A stretch of 64,000 bases of DNA from Pseudobdellovibrionaceae bacterium (lineage in GTDB: Bacteria; Bdellovibrionota; Bdellovibrionia; Bdellovibrionales; UBA1609): positions 248,001 through 312,000 of the forward strand of contig CANEZP010000003.1 of NCBI GenBank assembly GCA_947444305.1, written 5' to 3'. The notes beneath the pieces were generated by a model. That model did not search any database. It was not told the origin of the DNA and worked only from the letters and a program-made list of their open reading frames with translations. Made by a program: the position numbers and the translations under genes. Each line of letters begins with the position of its first letter. Positions within the stretch are counted from its first letter, which is position 1. This document shows positions 51,202-60,063 of the stretch, one piece after another.

Positions 51202-53945
51202 TCAGACATATCCTCTTTATAAAAGTTTTTATCTTGATCGACGTTCGTTGGGTTTGCGGCTGACCCCGGCTCAGTCCCGTCGATAAAGGCTTGGCGAACG
51301 ACGGCCTTCGAGCCCCCTCCCACCAATTGTCCCGTTTCGTTGTCGATGTTCGCGAACACGACGCCGTCGGGCACGGGAAAGCCTCGTGGAGGCAATCCTT
51401 CGTGAGCTACTTTCATATATTCCAACCAAATGGGCAACGCCGCTTTTCCACCAGTTTCGCTACGTCCAAGGGAGCGCTCCTCGTCGAAGCCGACCCACAC
51501 GCCGGCCACAATGTCGGGGGTATACCCCATGAACCATGCGTCGTAAAACGCCGTAGTCGAACCGGTTTTGCCGGCGACCGGGCGGCCCAGTGCCCGTGCC
51601 GCGCCCGCCGTGCCGTTCGGTTCATCGACGACGCCCTGAAGGATCGTGGTCAAAACGTAGGCGGTGGCGGGTTTGAGCAACTGATCTTTGTCGCTGAAAT
51701 AAAGCGGTGGAGTTTTTTTATTCGGCTCGGCGGATTTGAGCGCGTCTTGGCGGCGCTGTTCGAATTCCTCTTCGATGCGGCCGAGTTCGGTTTTGAAACG
51801 TGTATCGAGGCCGATGTTCTTCGCGATCTCTTTATTTTCGGAATCCAAAACTTTGCGGATGATCACGGGGCTAAGCGAGCGGCCAAGGCGACCGATCACG
51901 CCGAACGCGCGGGTCATTTCGTAAAGCGTGACCGAGCTTGAACCCAGCGCGAGAGTGAAATCCATATTCAGCGGCGAAAAGATTCCCATGCGGCGTGCGT
52001 ACTGCGCGGCCCAATCGACGCCCACGTGCTCGATCACTTTTACGGTCGGTACGTTGAGCGAGCGGATCAAAGCGTTGCGGAATAAAATATCTCCGCCGAA
52101 TTTGTTGGAGATATTTTTCGGGCGCCAGGTTTTGGTTTGTGGCTCTTTGTCTTTGCCCTTAGCGGCCGTCTTGCTGCTCTTCTTCGCGTTGCCTTTTTCG
52201 TCGGTGTCTTGACCTTCTTCGATTTCTTCATCGTAGACGACCGGCGCGTCGATGATCGGGGTGGCCGGCGTGTAGTCTTTGTCGAGGGCGCTTAAGTAAA
52301 CGAAGGCTTTGAAACTCGATCCGGTTTGACGGGCCGCCTGCCAAGCGCGATTGAATTTAGAGCGCACGAAATCGTAACCACCGACGAGCGTGATGACGTC
52401 TTGGGTTCTTTCGTCGATCGCGAGCAGCGCGCCTTCGACGATCGGTTCTTGCTCAAGTTGAAGTTCGGCGTGCGTTTTGAAATCAGGCAGTTCGATCTTC
52501 GGGGCGGGCTTGCCCTTCGGTTTCTTGCCTTTGCTTTCTTCGGTTAACAATTTGGTGATGCGTTCGGATTTAAATTCGTTCGAAACGACTTTGACGAGAA
52601 TTACGTCGCCCACCTTGAGGGCAACCGACGGTTTCTTAAGAAGCGCGTCTTCCGAGCGTACGTTCGCGTCGGGCTTGCGCGCCCACGCCATGGTTTCAAG
52701 ATCGATCAAACCTTTGTTTTCACCGAAGCGCACGAACACGAGGCCTGAGGTATCGTCGACTTTCGTCACTACGCCGTCGACGATTTTGTTGAGCGGTAGG
52801 TAAGCGGGGAGTACGGGAAGGGTCGCGCCTTGCTCATCTTTGCCGGTCAAGTTCAATGGGCCGCGTGGGTTGAAGGTGCCGTCGGGTTTAAGGATCCGTT
52901 CGGGGCTCGCTTCGTCCATGATTTTATTGCGCGACTCTAGGAGGAACTCGGCCACCTGTTGCGGCTCGGTGATGTTCTTCGCGGGGCCGCGGTAACCTTG
53001 GCGTTTATCCAGCGTGCGCAAACCGGCTTGCACTTGCTCCTGGCCGGCGACTTGTTTTTTCAGATCGAGACCGGTGTAAACTTTCACGCCCTTGTCGAGC
53101 ACGAGGCTTTCGCCGATTTCGCTCACGAGAAGTTGGCGCACGGTCTCGAGGTAGGACGGAGCGAGCTCCTGGAAGTTTTGCAGCACGAAAAGTTTAACGG
53201 GATCTTGGATGAACTTTTCGGCGTCGTCTTTCGTGATGTAACCGACGTCGGCCATGCGACGAAGCACGTAGCGTTGCCGCTCTTTAGCGCTGCTCGGATT
53301 GTGAATCGGTGAGTAACGGCTAGGCGCTTGCGGCAGGCCCGCGAGAATCGCGGCTTCGGGGACGGTCAGGTCTTTCAAATCTTTGCGGTAGTAAACTTGC
53401 GCGGCGGCACCGACCCCGTGCGCGCCCTGGCCTAAATAAATTTGATTGAGGTAAAGGAACAGAATTTCTTCCTTTTTGAGAACCTCTTCCATCCGCCAGG
53501 TGAGCAGGATCTCTTTGACCTTCCGGGTGTACGTCTTCTCGTTGTTTTGCAGGATGATCGCACGCGCCACCTGTTGCGTGATCGTCGAACCACCCTGCGA
53601 TTTCTTGCCCGATTTTACGTTGGCGAAAACGGCGCGCATGATCGCGAAGTAATTGATCCCGGTGTGTTTAAAAAAGGTGTCATCTTCCGCCGCGACGAAA
53701 GCTTGCACCACCGTTTTTGGGATTTGGTCGTAAGGAACTAGGATCCGCTTTTCCCGGAAGAATTCGCCGATCTTTTTATTGTTCCGGTCGTAGACTTCGG
53801 TCACAAGCAGCGGTTTGTAATCCGCCATGCCGATGACGTCCGGCAATTCCGAGTTGAGCTTCATCACCACCGCACCGACGGCCGCCAGCCCGGTCAGCAT
53901 AACGACGACGAGCGCGACCAGCACATACTTCAACGAAAATTTCAT
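51198..53945 (-). CDS. mrcA: Penicillin-binding protein 1A (bifunctional)
   Basis: 915 residues from the ATG at 53943-53945; an upstream ATG at 53978 lacks support. A short membrane anchor (VLVALVVVMLTGLAAVGAVV) is followed by the transglycosylase domain: EDDTFFKHTGINYFAIMRA near 80 with the catalytic Glu, GGSTITQQVAR near 115. The middle holds an OB-like insert. The transpeptidase part has TGSSFKAFVYLSAL with the nucleophile Ser near 555, SLNVPT (SxN) near 635 and AGKTGST near 810. Polymerises and crosslinks peptidoglycan in the periplasm. A Lys/Gly-rich stretch near 595 (KGNAKKSSKTAAKGKDK) is an unusual insert. It starts the run down to mnmH. Confidence 0.93.
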   Translation of the reverse strand: MKFSLKYVLVALVVVMLTGLAAVGAVVMKLNSELPDVIGMADYKPLLVTEVYDRNNKKIGEFFREKRILVPYDQIPKTVVQAFVAAEDDTFFKHTGINYFAIMRAVFANVKSGKKSQGGSTITQQVARAIILQNNEKTYTRKVKEILLTWRMEEVLKKEEILFLYLNQIYLGQGAHGVGAAAQVYYRKDLKDLTVPEAAILAGLPQAPSRYSPIHNPSSAKERQRYVLRRMADVGYITKDDAEKFIQDPVKLFVLQNFQELAPSYLETVRQLLVSEIGESLVLDKGVKVYTGLDLKKQVAGQEQVQAGLRTLDKRQGYRGPAKNITEPQQVAEFLLESRNKIMDEASPERILKPDGTFNPRGPLNLTGKDEQGATLPVLPAYLPLNKIVDGVVTKVDDTSGLVFVRFGENKGLIDLETMAWARKPDANVRSEDALLKKPSVALKVGDVILVKVVSNEFKSERITKLLTEESKGKKPKGKPAPKIELPDFKTHAELQLEQEPIVEGALLAIDERTQDVITLVGGYDFVRSKFNRAWQAARQTGSSFKAFVYLSALDKDYTPATPIIDAPVVYDEEIEEGQDTDEKGNAKKSSKTAAKGKDKEPQTKTWRPKNISNKFGGDILFRNALIRSLNVPTVKVIEHVGVDWAAQYARRMGIFSPLNMDFTLALGSSSVTLYEMTRAFGVIGRLGRSLSPVIIRKVLDSENKEIAKNIGLDTRFKTELGRIEEEFEQRRQDALKSAEPNKKTPPLYFSDKDQLLKPATAYVLTTILQGVVDEPNGTAGAARALGRPVAGKTGSTTAFYDAWFMGYTPDIVAGVWVGFDEERSLGRSETGGKAALPIWLEYMKVAHEGLPPRGFPVPDGVVFANIDNETGQLVGGGSKAVVRQAFIDGTEPGSAANPTNVDQDKNFYKEDMSE

Positions 53946-54035
53946 GGATATTCCCCTGTGAACCAAAGAGTTTATCATACGGTTCGGGGTGTGATCAGGC
54001 TACAAGAATGCACCGCGGGGAGCGGGGGTAACATA

Positions 54036-54057
54036 ACGGCGGCCGGGTGACCGCCGT
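54036..54057 (-). terminator. Probable terminator of the coiled-coil protein gene
   Basis: A perfect 7-bp stem ACGGCGG / CCGCCGT with an eight-base loop lies 10 bases after the stop of the 54-56 kb gene. On the minus strand it is followed by TATGTT, a poor T-tract. A second role as a partial barrier before PBP1A is possible. Confidence 0.5.
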
Positions 54058-54067
54058 GGGCCCTGAG

Positions 54068-55912
54068 TTAGCGTGGGGTAGTGGTTTCTCGAACGCCCTC
54101 GCCACCATTGGTCGTAGTGCCTCCAGGAACTGGATTTGCCAACGCACGGGTTTCCGGAGCAATAGGATCGGCAAGAAACTTCTCGCGATCCGATTCTGTT
54201 AGCTGTCCGATGGAGTGCAGGAACTCAACCGCAGTCTTATTTAATTCTGGATTGATAGGGTCATTGCTCCCGCCTTGCGATTCATAGCATTGAACAATGT
54301 TTTCGGCTGCAGTAACTAATCCGCCGTAGGTCTCGCCTAAAGTTTTGGCGGCTTCTTTGCCACCAACGCCGTTCGATTTTTCCCGCTTCAGATTCAGATA
54401 TGCTCTTAAATTCTCAATACGTTTTTGCTCATCGTTAAGTTCTTGTTGAGAATCCGCGTACTCTGTAGCTAGAGCCTGGTTTTTTGTTGCCAGTTGCTTC
54501 TGAGCAGTTGCTACTTCGGCCTGAAGTTGCTGATGCTGAGTGGCCGCGTTCTGTTGTGCTTGAATCATTTCCTCGTTTGCTTCGCGTGCACTTCGACACA
54601 TTTCAGTTTCGCCCGACGGCACTCCGGCCTGGGTCGCGGGAGCGGCACAGCCGCTTTTACTCATAACTTGATTAATACTATCTTCTAGGCGTCGCCGGTC
54701 CTGCCGAGCGACCTGGATCGCTGAGTCAATCCCACGGACGGTAGATTCGTAGATATTTCGAGCGTTGGTTTTAGCCTCTCTGGTAGGTCGACTTTTCAGG
54801 CAACGGGTATAATAAACGTCCGCAACTTTTTCCCAAGCCGCTCGACTACTCACACCCACGCTGTTCATCATTTTATTGAAATCGCCGGAAGGTTTGCCCT
54901 TCGCGATGGATGCCATTTTAGCAGTCTGACGTGCGGCCACCTGCTGAGATGCCGAAGCGTGACAGTTGAGCTCAATCCCAGTTTTCGCTTCGGATAATTT
55001 TACCTCGGCATCTACCTTATTTAGTTCATACTGCCTAATTTGCGCGTCAACCTTATCCATTTCGCCGCGTGCCTGCGCCATCTTAGCAACCGCTTGTTGC
55101 TCTTCACCGGATTTTTTCTTTTTTATTTCTAATACTTCTTTTGCAAATTCTTTCTGCAACTCGGCCGATTTTCTTTGTGCTTCGTTTTGTTTCTCGGCCG
55201 CTTTGTCTTGTGCCTCGGTCCCTTTATTCATCAGTTCGGGCATCTTCTTCTTTGCGTCCTTAACCCGTTCTTGCGCTTTCTCAAGTTGTTTTTCATAACG
55301 TTCGGTATCGTCCGGATCCTCGTGTGGGCAAAGCTCCAAGCGTTTTTTGGCCTGGCCGATGTCAATCATGCCTGCACTTTGCGTGGTGGCGGAAAGACGA
55401 TCGGAACGACCGCCTTCGCTGCAACGATATTTGGCGCTTGCGTCTTCAGAAACTCCTTTGTTCAAACACTGGCAGCGATTTTTGCTCCACGAACAAGCTA
55501 TGGAACCCTCTTTACCCGAGTCTGTCGGATTGTCGCTGTCCAGGCCTGCATTGCTACACGCTCCCCCGAACTTCCCTTTTGCTTTGGTGAATTCACCTTT
55601 CGCATCTCGGCAAGTTTCCCCCGAAGCGGTACCTCCGCCCTTCATATCGCGACGGCATTTGACCCAGTTGTTATAAGCTTGATCGTAAGATTTTTTAAGC
55701 GCCGTTCGATTAGAATCAGTTGCGTGCTTTAATGCTTCCGTGGTGGAGAGTTTGCTAGCCGTTTCGCCGTCGCAATCGGTCTCGCGAGCATTTCCAAGTG
55801 CTAATGCCGCAGGCGTGGCTGGTGCTTGCGCATAAGCAGGAGAGGTTAAGGCGCCGAACGCGGCGAACGCTACGGCCACTTTGAAAACAACCGTCTCAAT
55901 CTTAGACATCAT
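54068..55912 (-). CDS. Exported coiled-coil protein of unknown function
   Basis: 614 residues from the ATG at 55912, with AAGGAGGG about seven bases upstream. Signal peptide VAVAFAAFGALTSPAYAQA. A Cys-rich N-terminal part (about 45-190: VKCRRDMKGGG, ETCRDAKGEF, CSNAG, CSWSKNRCQCLN, RCSEGGR) is followed by long charged helices (ERYEKQLEKAQERVKDAKKK and AEKQNEAQRKSAELQKEFAK) and a second coiled coil near 460-530. The chain ends in Gly/Thr-rich TTTNGGEGVRETTTPR. Codon use is more AT-rich than that of PBP1A next door. It is reminiscent of secreted adhesins or surface fibres, but no family is recognised. Confidence 0.78.
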   Translation of the reverse strand: MMSKIETVVFKVAVAFAAFGALTSPAYAQAPATPAALALGNARETDCDGETASKLSTTEALKHATDSNRTALKKSYDQAYNNWVKCRRDMKGGGTASGETCRDAKGEFTKAKGKFGGACSNAGLDSDNPTDSGKEGSIACSWSKNRCQCLNKGVSEDASAKYRCSEGGRSDRLSATTQSAGMIDIGQAKKRLELCPHEDPDDTERYEKQLEKAQERVKDAKKKMPELMNKGTEAQDKAAEKQNEAQRKSAELQKEFAKEVLEIKKKKSGEEQQAVAKMAQARGEMDKVDAQIRQYELNKVDAEVKLSEAKTGIELNCHASASQQVAARQTAKMASIAKGKPSGDFNKMMNSVGVSSRAAWEKVADVYYTRCLKSRPTREAKTNARNIYESTVRGIDSAIQVARQDRRRLEDSINQVMSKSGCAAPATQAGVPSGETEMCRSAREANEEMIQAQQNAATQHQQLQAEVATAQKQLATKNQALATEYADSQQELNDEQKRIENLRAYLNLKREKSNGVGGKEAAKTLGETYGGLVTAAENIVQCYESQGGSNDPINPELNKTAVEFLHSIGQLTESDREKFLADPIAPETRALANPVPGGTTTNGGEGVRETTTPR

Positions 55913-56094
55913 AAACCAACCCTCCTTGAGGGGACGCGGATAGCATTACAAATCAGCAACTCGGGTGCCAATTTTTGTTCCTAGGTATCATCTCATTTTG
56001 AGACAGTTTTTAGGCGAGCGGTAGTCGTGAGAGATGCGAGCTAGGCGAAGGCACAGGGAAACTTAAAATTAGGCCAGCGGCGTTCGCTCGAGAA
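55913..56094. other. Intergenic stretch with a short palindrome, otherwise featureless
   Basis: Promoter region of the coiled-coil gene. TCTCATTTTGAGA at 55991-56003 is a palindrome with a three-base centre. The same sequence occurs in the first codons of the 15.95 kb gene. I see no gene or RNA here. No mobile-element end is visible. Confidence 0.5.
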
Positions 56095-56154
56095 TCCTGG
56101 GAGTGGGGGGTACTTCTGGGAGTGGGGAGCGCCTCCAGCAGTGGGGAGCGCTTT
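56095..56154. repeat. Three tandem 20-bp imperfect repeats
   Basis: Units at 56095-56114, 56115-56134 and 56135-56154 share the core (C/A)TGGG/CAGC-AGTGGGGAGCGC with changes at the edges, most of it purine-rich. They sit just beyond the terminator of the 6S RNA gene and upstream of the coiled-coil gene. Function unknown; they could bind a regulator in array or be slippage products. Confidence 0.7.
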
Positions 56155-56156
56155 TA

Positions 56157-56328
56157 AAAAAAAGCTGTGGGTCTGAGTGATCCAAGTAAACCCGTGGAAC
56201 TAATGCGGGTGAACGTGATAGCAACTTTAGGCTTCTCACTCAGTTAAGGTGAGCTTGCACACCATCGCCAGGGACATCCCCCTAAATATATTCTTGTAGG
56301 GTTTACTTTTGTCATCAGCCCACAGAAC
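56157..56328 (-). ncRNA. ssrS: 6S RNA
   Basis: 6S RNA binds sigma-70 RNA polymerase by mimicking an open promoter. On the minus strand, the span CTGTGGG...CCCACAG (arms at 56319-56325 and 56165-56171) closes about 161 nt. The helix continues with CTGA/TCAG and a perfect 10-bp stem (56299-56308 with 56184-56193). A large bubble follows, then an apical stem-loop. The segment GAGAAGCCTAAAGTTGC (plus 56222-56238) and CACGTTCACC nearby match the conserved GAGAAGCCUUAAA...CAUUCACC of enterobacterial 6S, as I remember it. Eight T (minus strand) follow the closing stem as terminator. GATATCC upstream (56337-56344) might be the -10. Ends are approximate. Confidence 0.85.
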
Positions 56329-56516
56329 TGATCACAGGATATCAGGTTTTTTTCGCAAATCCACAGGCATCATTTCACGTGCCGGTACATTTATTCGAAG
56401 AATTGGAACTTCGTCCTGTCGCGTGATGAGAAAACCTTCCGAAAAGAGTTGCGTAGTATAAATTACGAAGCTCGCGAAAGCGGGCGGAGCCCTTACCGAA
56501 GCTTCGGAGCCCTCGC

Positions 56517-56729
56517 ATGACCCCCGAAAAGTTAGACTTGATTTTCCCCTTCTTTGTTTTCATGTACGGCGCCACGATGACCCTCGTGTTGCATCACCCG
56601 TTTTTCGTGCAGCTGAGCGAACAGCGCCTTCCGGGAACGGTAGTTACTCAGATACGAAGTCACCGTGGGCTAGCCCTGGTCTGCCTGGCGGTCGGCTCGA
56701 TCTGGTCGACGCAAAATCTTTGGCTTTAA
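56517..56729 (+). CDS. Small membrane protein of unknown function
   Basis: 70 residues, ATG at 56517 with GGAG eight bases before. Two hydrophobic helices: LIFPFFVFMYGATMTLVLH at about 8-26 and GLALVCLAVGSIWSTQNLWL at about 50-69, joined by a polar loop HPFFVQLSEQRLPGTVVTQI. The overall pattern (short N-terminus, two helices, Arg-rich loop RSHRG) suggests an inner-membrane protein with both ends on the same side. It ends 28 bases before xseA and may be its first operon partner. Possibly conserved in relatives, though I cannot check. Coding is plausible, not certain. Confidence 0.7.
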   Translation: MTPEKLDLIFPFFVFMYGATMTLVLHHPFFVQLSEQRLPGTVVTQIRSHRGLALVCLAVGSIWSTQNLWL

Positions 56730-56757
56730 GAGGCTAATGGGCTAGGTTTTGCCCCTT

Positions 56758-58125
56758 ATGGAGCAAACCTCAATGGACTTCGATGCCGTCGACCGGCCGG
56801 AGCCGACCCAGCCTAAAATTCTCTCGGTTTCGGACGTCAACCGAGCCGTGAAGACCACGCTCGAAGGTGGCTTCAAAGTTTTGTGGATGAAGGGTGAACT
56901 TTCCAACTTCAAACCGCATTCTTCCGGTCACTGGTATTTTTCTTTAAAAGATTCGAAAGCGCAAATCAGCGCCGTTATGTTTAAAGGCTTCAACCAAGGC
57001 ATTAAATTCAAACCGCGCGACGGCATGGAAGTGATCGTGCGCGGCAAAATTACGGTGTACGAACCGCGCGGCAATTACCAAATCTTTTGCGAGATGATGG
57101 AGCCCGTCGGCGCCGGCGCTTTGCAAATGGCGTTTGAGCAGCTCAAGAAAAAGTTAGAAGCCGAGGGTTTGTTTGCTTCCTCACGCAAGCGTCCCATTCC
57201 CCTTTTGCCGAAGCACGTGGCCGTGGTCACGTCGGCGACGGGCGCAGCGATTCGCGATATCATTCATATTCTAAACCGGCGTTTTAAAGGTTTGCACGTC
57301 ACCGTCGTTCCGACCGTCGTGCAGGGTGAGGCGGCGGCGCCGCAAATCGTAAAAGCTTTAGAGCTCGCGCAAAAATTAAAAGACGTCGACGTGATCATCT
57401 GCGGGCGCGGCGGCGGTTCAACCGAAGATATGTGGTGCTTCAATGACGAGCGTGTCGCGCGCGCGATCGCCGCGGCCCGGGTGCCCGTGATCTCGGCCGT
57501 CGGGCACGAGATTGATTTCACCATCGCCGATTTCGTCGCCGATCTTCGCGCACCGACACCTTCCGCGGCGGCCGAGCTGGTCAGCCGGAACGCGCAAGAA
57601 ATCTGCGAGACGATCACGCTCAATAAAAAAAGATTATGGCGGGTGTGGACCCACAAAGAACAGGTTCTGAAGCAAAGGGTATTTCAGCTTAGTAAACGCT
57701 TGGTCGATCCGAAGCGACGACTGCAAGATCTTTCGCTCCGGTGTGATGAGCTGACCCAACGATTAGAATCTAACACGCTCCGGTATTTCGAACGGCGGGA
57801 GCAGGCGGTCAAAATTTTGCTTACGCGGTTGCCTTCGCCCCGCGAAGTGATCTTACGGCTCGCGCAAGAGATCAGCATGATGCGCACGCAGTTTGAAGCG
57901 CACGCCCTTCGCGTGATCGAAATGCGCAAAGCGCAGTTGTCGCATTTGGCCGGCATGCTCGATTCGCTTTCGCCGCTTAAGGTCGTTGAACGCGGGTTTT
58001 CGATCGCCCGCAAGGAAGGCAAACTCATCAAGGCCGCCTCGCAATTACAAAGCGGGGACGTGGTCGAACTGCAGTTTTCCAAAGGCAAAGCCGAAGCAAA
58101 AATTGAAAAGGTTATTCAGAATTAG
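56758..58125 (+). CDS. xseA: Exodeoxyribonuclease VII large subunit
   Basis: XseA and XseB form a nuclease degrading single-stranded DNA. 455 residues from the ATG at 56758; an ATG at 56773 with GGAG upstream is an alternative. The N-terminal OB domain has VSDVNRAVKTTLEGGFKVLW and GELSNFKPHSSGHWYFSLKD near 35-55. The catalytic core has VTSATGAAIRDI near 160 and CGRGGGSTEDMW near 215, followed by AVGHEIDFTIADFVADLRAP near 243. A coiled coil and the C-terminal VERGFSIARK finish it. It begins the xseA-xseB-ispA-tlyA run. Confidence 0.96.
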   Translation: MEQTSMDFDAVDRPEPTQPKILSVSDVNRAVKTTLEGGFKVLWMKGELSNFKPHSSGHWYFSLKDSKAQISAVMFKGFNQGIKFKPRDGMEVIVRGKITVYEPRGNYQIFCEMMEPVGAGALQMAFEQLKKKLEAEGLFASSRKRPIPLLPKHVAVVTSATGAAIRDIIHILNRRFKGLHVTVVPTVVQGEAAAPQIVKALELAQKLKDVDVIICGRGGGSTEDMWCFNDERVARAIAAARVPVISAVGHEIDFTIADFVADLRAPTPSAAAELVSRNAQEICETITLNKKRLWRVWTHKEQVLKQRVFQLSKRLVDPKRRLQDLSLRCDELTQRLESNTLRYFERREQAVKILLTRLPSPREVILRLAQEISMMRTQFEAHALRVIEMRKAQLSHLAGMLDSLSPLKVVERGFSIARKEGKLIKAASQLQSGDVVELQFSKGKAEAKIEKVIQN

Positions 58126-58166
58126 CATTAGCCAAACCGGGTTTGAAACCGGCAGCAGGAGAACGT

Positions 58167-58388
58167 ATGGATTTCGAAAAAAAATTATCCCGCCTCGAAG
58201 AGATTGTCATGAAGATGGAAGGCGGGGATCTCACCTTAGAAGACTCGCTTAAATTTTTTGAAGAAGGCGTTAAGCTATCGCGCGAGTGCAATACACAGTT
58301 GGCGCAGGCCGAACAAAAAGTGAAACTGCTTTTGAGCGTCGATGCGAACGGTAAGGCCGAAACCGAAGACTTCCAGATTAAGGAATAA
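58167..58388 (+). CDS. xseB: Exodeoxyribonuclease VII small subunit
   Basis: 73 residues from the ATG at 58167 with GGAG six bases before; the longer TTG start at 58143 is not needed. The sequence MDFEKKLSRLEEIVMKMEGG and LTLEDSLKFFEEGVKLSREC is the standard XseB pattern of two helices, and the length is usual. It lies 41 bases after xseA and three bases before ispA, whose TTG start is next. No irregularities. Confidence 0.95.
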   Translation: MDFEKKLSRLEEIVMKMEGGDLTLEDSLKFFEEGVKLSRECNTQLAQAEQKVKLLLSVDANGKAETEDFQIKE

Positions 58389-58391
58389 GTT

Positions 58392-59237
58392 TTGTTTAAC
58401 GAGATTTTTAAAACCGAGCTGAAGCTTATCGATCTTCACCTTCGGTCATTGTTCAATACGCCGCCCGACTCGGGCACCGATCTACCGGTTGAGTTGCACC
58501 GGCTTTATGAAAGCATGGCGTACAGCGTGTTCTCGGAAGGTAAGCGATTCCGGCCGCTCCTCTCGGTGCTGACCGCGAAGGCGCTCAACAAAGAACCCGA
58601 ACAAGTGTTGCCGCTCGCGGCCGCCGTCGAGTTGATTCATACCTATTCGCTTATCCACGACGATTTGCCGTGCATGGACGACGACGATTTTCGCCGCGGT
58701 CAGCCGACCAATCACCGCGTGTTCGGCGAGGCCGGCGCGCTGCTCGCGGGTGACGCTTTGTTGACGATGTCCTTCGGTATCCTTGCGCAATCGCCTTCAC
58801 CACGCGCGGCGCAGGCGGTGGCTTTGCTTTCCGAAGCGGCCGGCCCGCGCGGGATGGTCGGCGGCCAAGTCATGGACGTCGATGCGCAAAATCCGGGTAA
58901 ACTTTTGCTCGAAGATATTCATAAACGCAAAACGGGACGGCTCATTCAAGTCTCCGTCGAAGCGGCGGGTGTTTTGTGTGACGCACCTAAAACTCAGGTT
59001 CAAGCACTGCGGGCCTACGGTGAGCAGCTCGGCCTAGCGTTTCAATTAGCCGACGACATTCAGGATTTCGATCCCGCCAAACCCGAGAAGGTGAGCTTCG
59101 CTTCACTTCTCGGGAACGACGAGACCTTACGCTTACTGAATGAGACATCACAAAAAGCACTCGACGCGCTGGCCGACTTTTCATCGACCGCCGACGGTTT
59201 GCGCGAAATGGTGAGATTGAACCGCGACCGGGTATGA
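58392..59237 (+). CDS. ispA: Farnesyl diphosphate synthase (polyprenyl synthetase)
   Basis: Builds farnesyl diphosphate for quinones and undecaprenol. 281 residues from a TTG start (58392-58394) with AAGGA eight bases upstream; no ATG is near. The first Asp-rich motif DDLPCMDDDDFRRGQPTNH lies near 95, the second DDIQDFD near 225, and GKRFRPLL near 52. Normal length for short-chain trans-prenyl synthases. Its product feeds uppS, encoded at 0.6 kb. It overlaps tlyA by four bases. The often co-located dxs is absent here. Confidence 0.95.
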   Translation: MFNEIFKTELKLIDLHLRSLFNTPPDSGTDLPVELHRLYESMAYSVFSEGKRFRPLLSVLTAKALNKEPEQVLPLAAAVELIHTYSLIHDDLPCMDDDDFRRGQPTNHRVFGEAGALLAGDALLTMSFGILAQSPSPRAAQAVALLSEAAGPRGMVGGQVMDVDAQNPGKLLLEDIHKRKTGRLIQVSVEAAGVLCDAPKTQVQALRAYGEQLGLAFQLADDIQDFDPAKPEKVSFASLLGNDETLRLLNETSQKALDALADFSSTADGLREMVRLNRDRV

Positions 59238-59998
59238 AGACTCAACAACAAGGCCGTCTCGATCAGGTCCTCGTCGAATTGGGTCTGGCCCCGACGCGTT
59301 CGAAAGCCCAACAATTGATCGAAGCCGGTGACGTCGAAGTGTTCGCGCGCGGTGAATGGCGCCAAACTTCGCAGGCCAGTTTGATCGTCGCAAAATCCTC
59401 CGGGATTTTACGGGTGAAAGAAAATACGGAGATTTTAAAATACGTCTCGCGCGGCGGATTGAAGCTCGAAGGGGCGCTTAACCACTTGGGCTTGAACGTC
59501 GAAGGCCGGCGATGCTTAGATCTCGGCATCTCGACCGGAGGCTTCGCCGACTGTTTGTTGAAAAACGGTGCGGCCGAGGTTTGCGGCGTCGACGTCGGGC
59601 ACGGGCAATTGCATCCGCAACTTGCGTCGGACGGGCGGGTAAAACTTTTCGAGGGCGTGAACGTAAAGGACGTTCGTAAGCACGCCGCGATTATGGATTG
59701 GCTGAATGGCGGCGTAGACCTTTGCGTGGCCGATCTTTCCTTCATTTCATTACTGAGCGTGGTTCATGAGATCAAGGCGCTGTTGCCGGCGCGCACTCAA
59801 TTTCTTGGTCTGGTAAAACCGCAATTCGAATTAGGCGCGGCCGCCTTGAACAAATCCGGCGTCGTTGCCGATCATTCTCTATTCACGGATCTCGAAGCGA
59901 AAGCGCTTCAAGCCTTGCCGGGCGCGCAATTCTTCGCGAGTCCCATAACGGGACAAGACGGCAACGTCGAGTTCTTCCTCTACTCGAACGGCCGCTAA
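59234..59998 (+). CDS. tlyA: TlyA-family rRNA 2'-O-methyltransferase
   Basis: 254 residues. An S4 RNA-binding domain occupies the first 65 residues (RLDQVLVELGLAPTRSKAQQ and LIEAGDVEV). The FtsJ-like methyltransferase follows, with KYVSRGGLKLEGAL, motif I CLDLGISTGGFADCLL near 90-105, GVDVGHGQL near 115, and VADLSFISLLSV near 165. TlyA methylates cytidines in 16S/23S rRNA in several bacteria; in others the role is unproven. Its ATG overlaps the ispA stop, ending a four-gene run. The older annotation hemolysin is misleading. Confidence 0.94.
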   Translation: MKTQQQGRLDQVLVELGLAPTRSKAQQLIEAGDVEVFARGEWRQTSQASLIVAKSSGILRVKENTEILKYVSRGGLKLEGALNHLGLNVEGRRCLDLGISTGGFADCLLKNGAAEVCGVDVGHGQLHPQLASDGRVKLFEGVNVKDVRKHAAIMDWLNGGVDLCVADLSFISLLSVVHEIKALLPARTQFLGLVKPQFELGAAALNKSGVVADHSLFTDLEAKALQALPGAQFFASPITGQDGNVEFFLYSNGR

Positions 59999-60063
59999 AC
60001 CCGCCGGATTTGTCAGTACGCGATTCCTCCCCTTCGTCGCACAATGATTGAAATGGGGGATTC

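Noticed and set aside
56165-56353. Plus-strand reading of the structured RNA, ending in the hairpin and T7 at 56328-56353
   Set aside because: The stems fit either strand, but the conserved 6S-like segments read correctly only on the minus strand, and a T8 tract follows the closing stem there. The plus-strand terminator stem is only five pairs.
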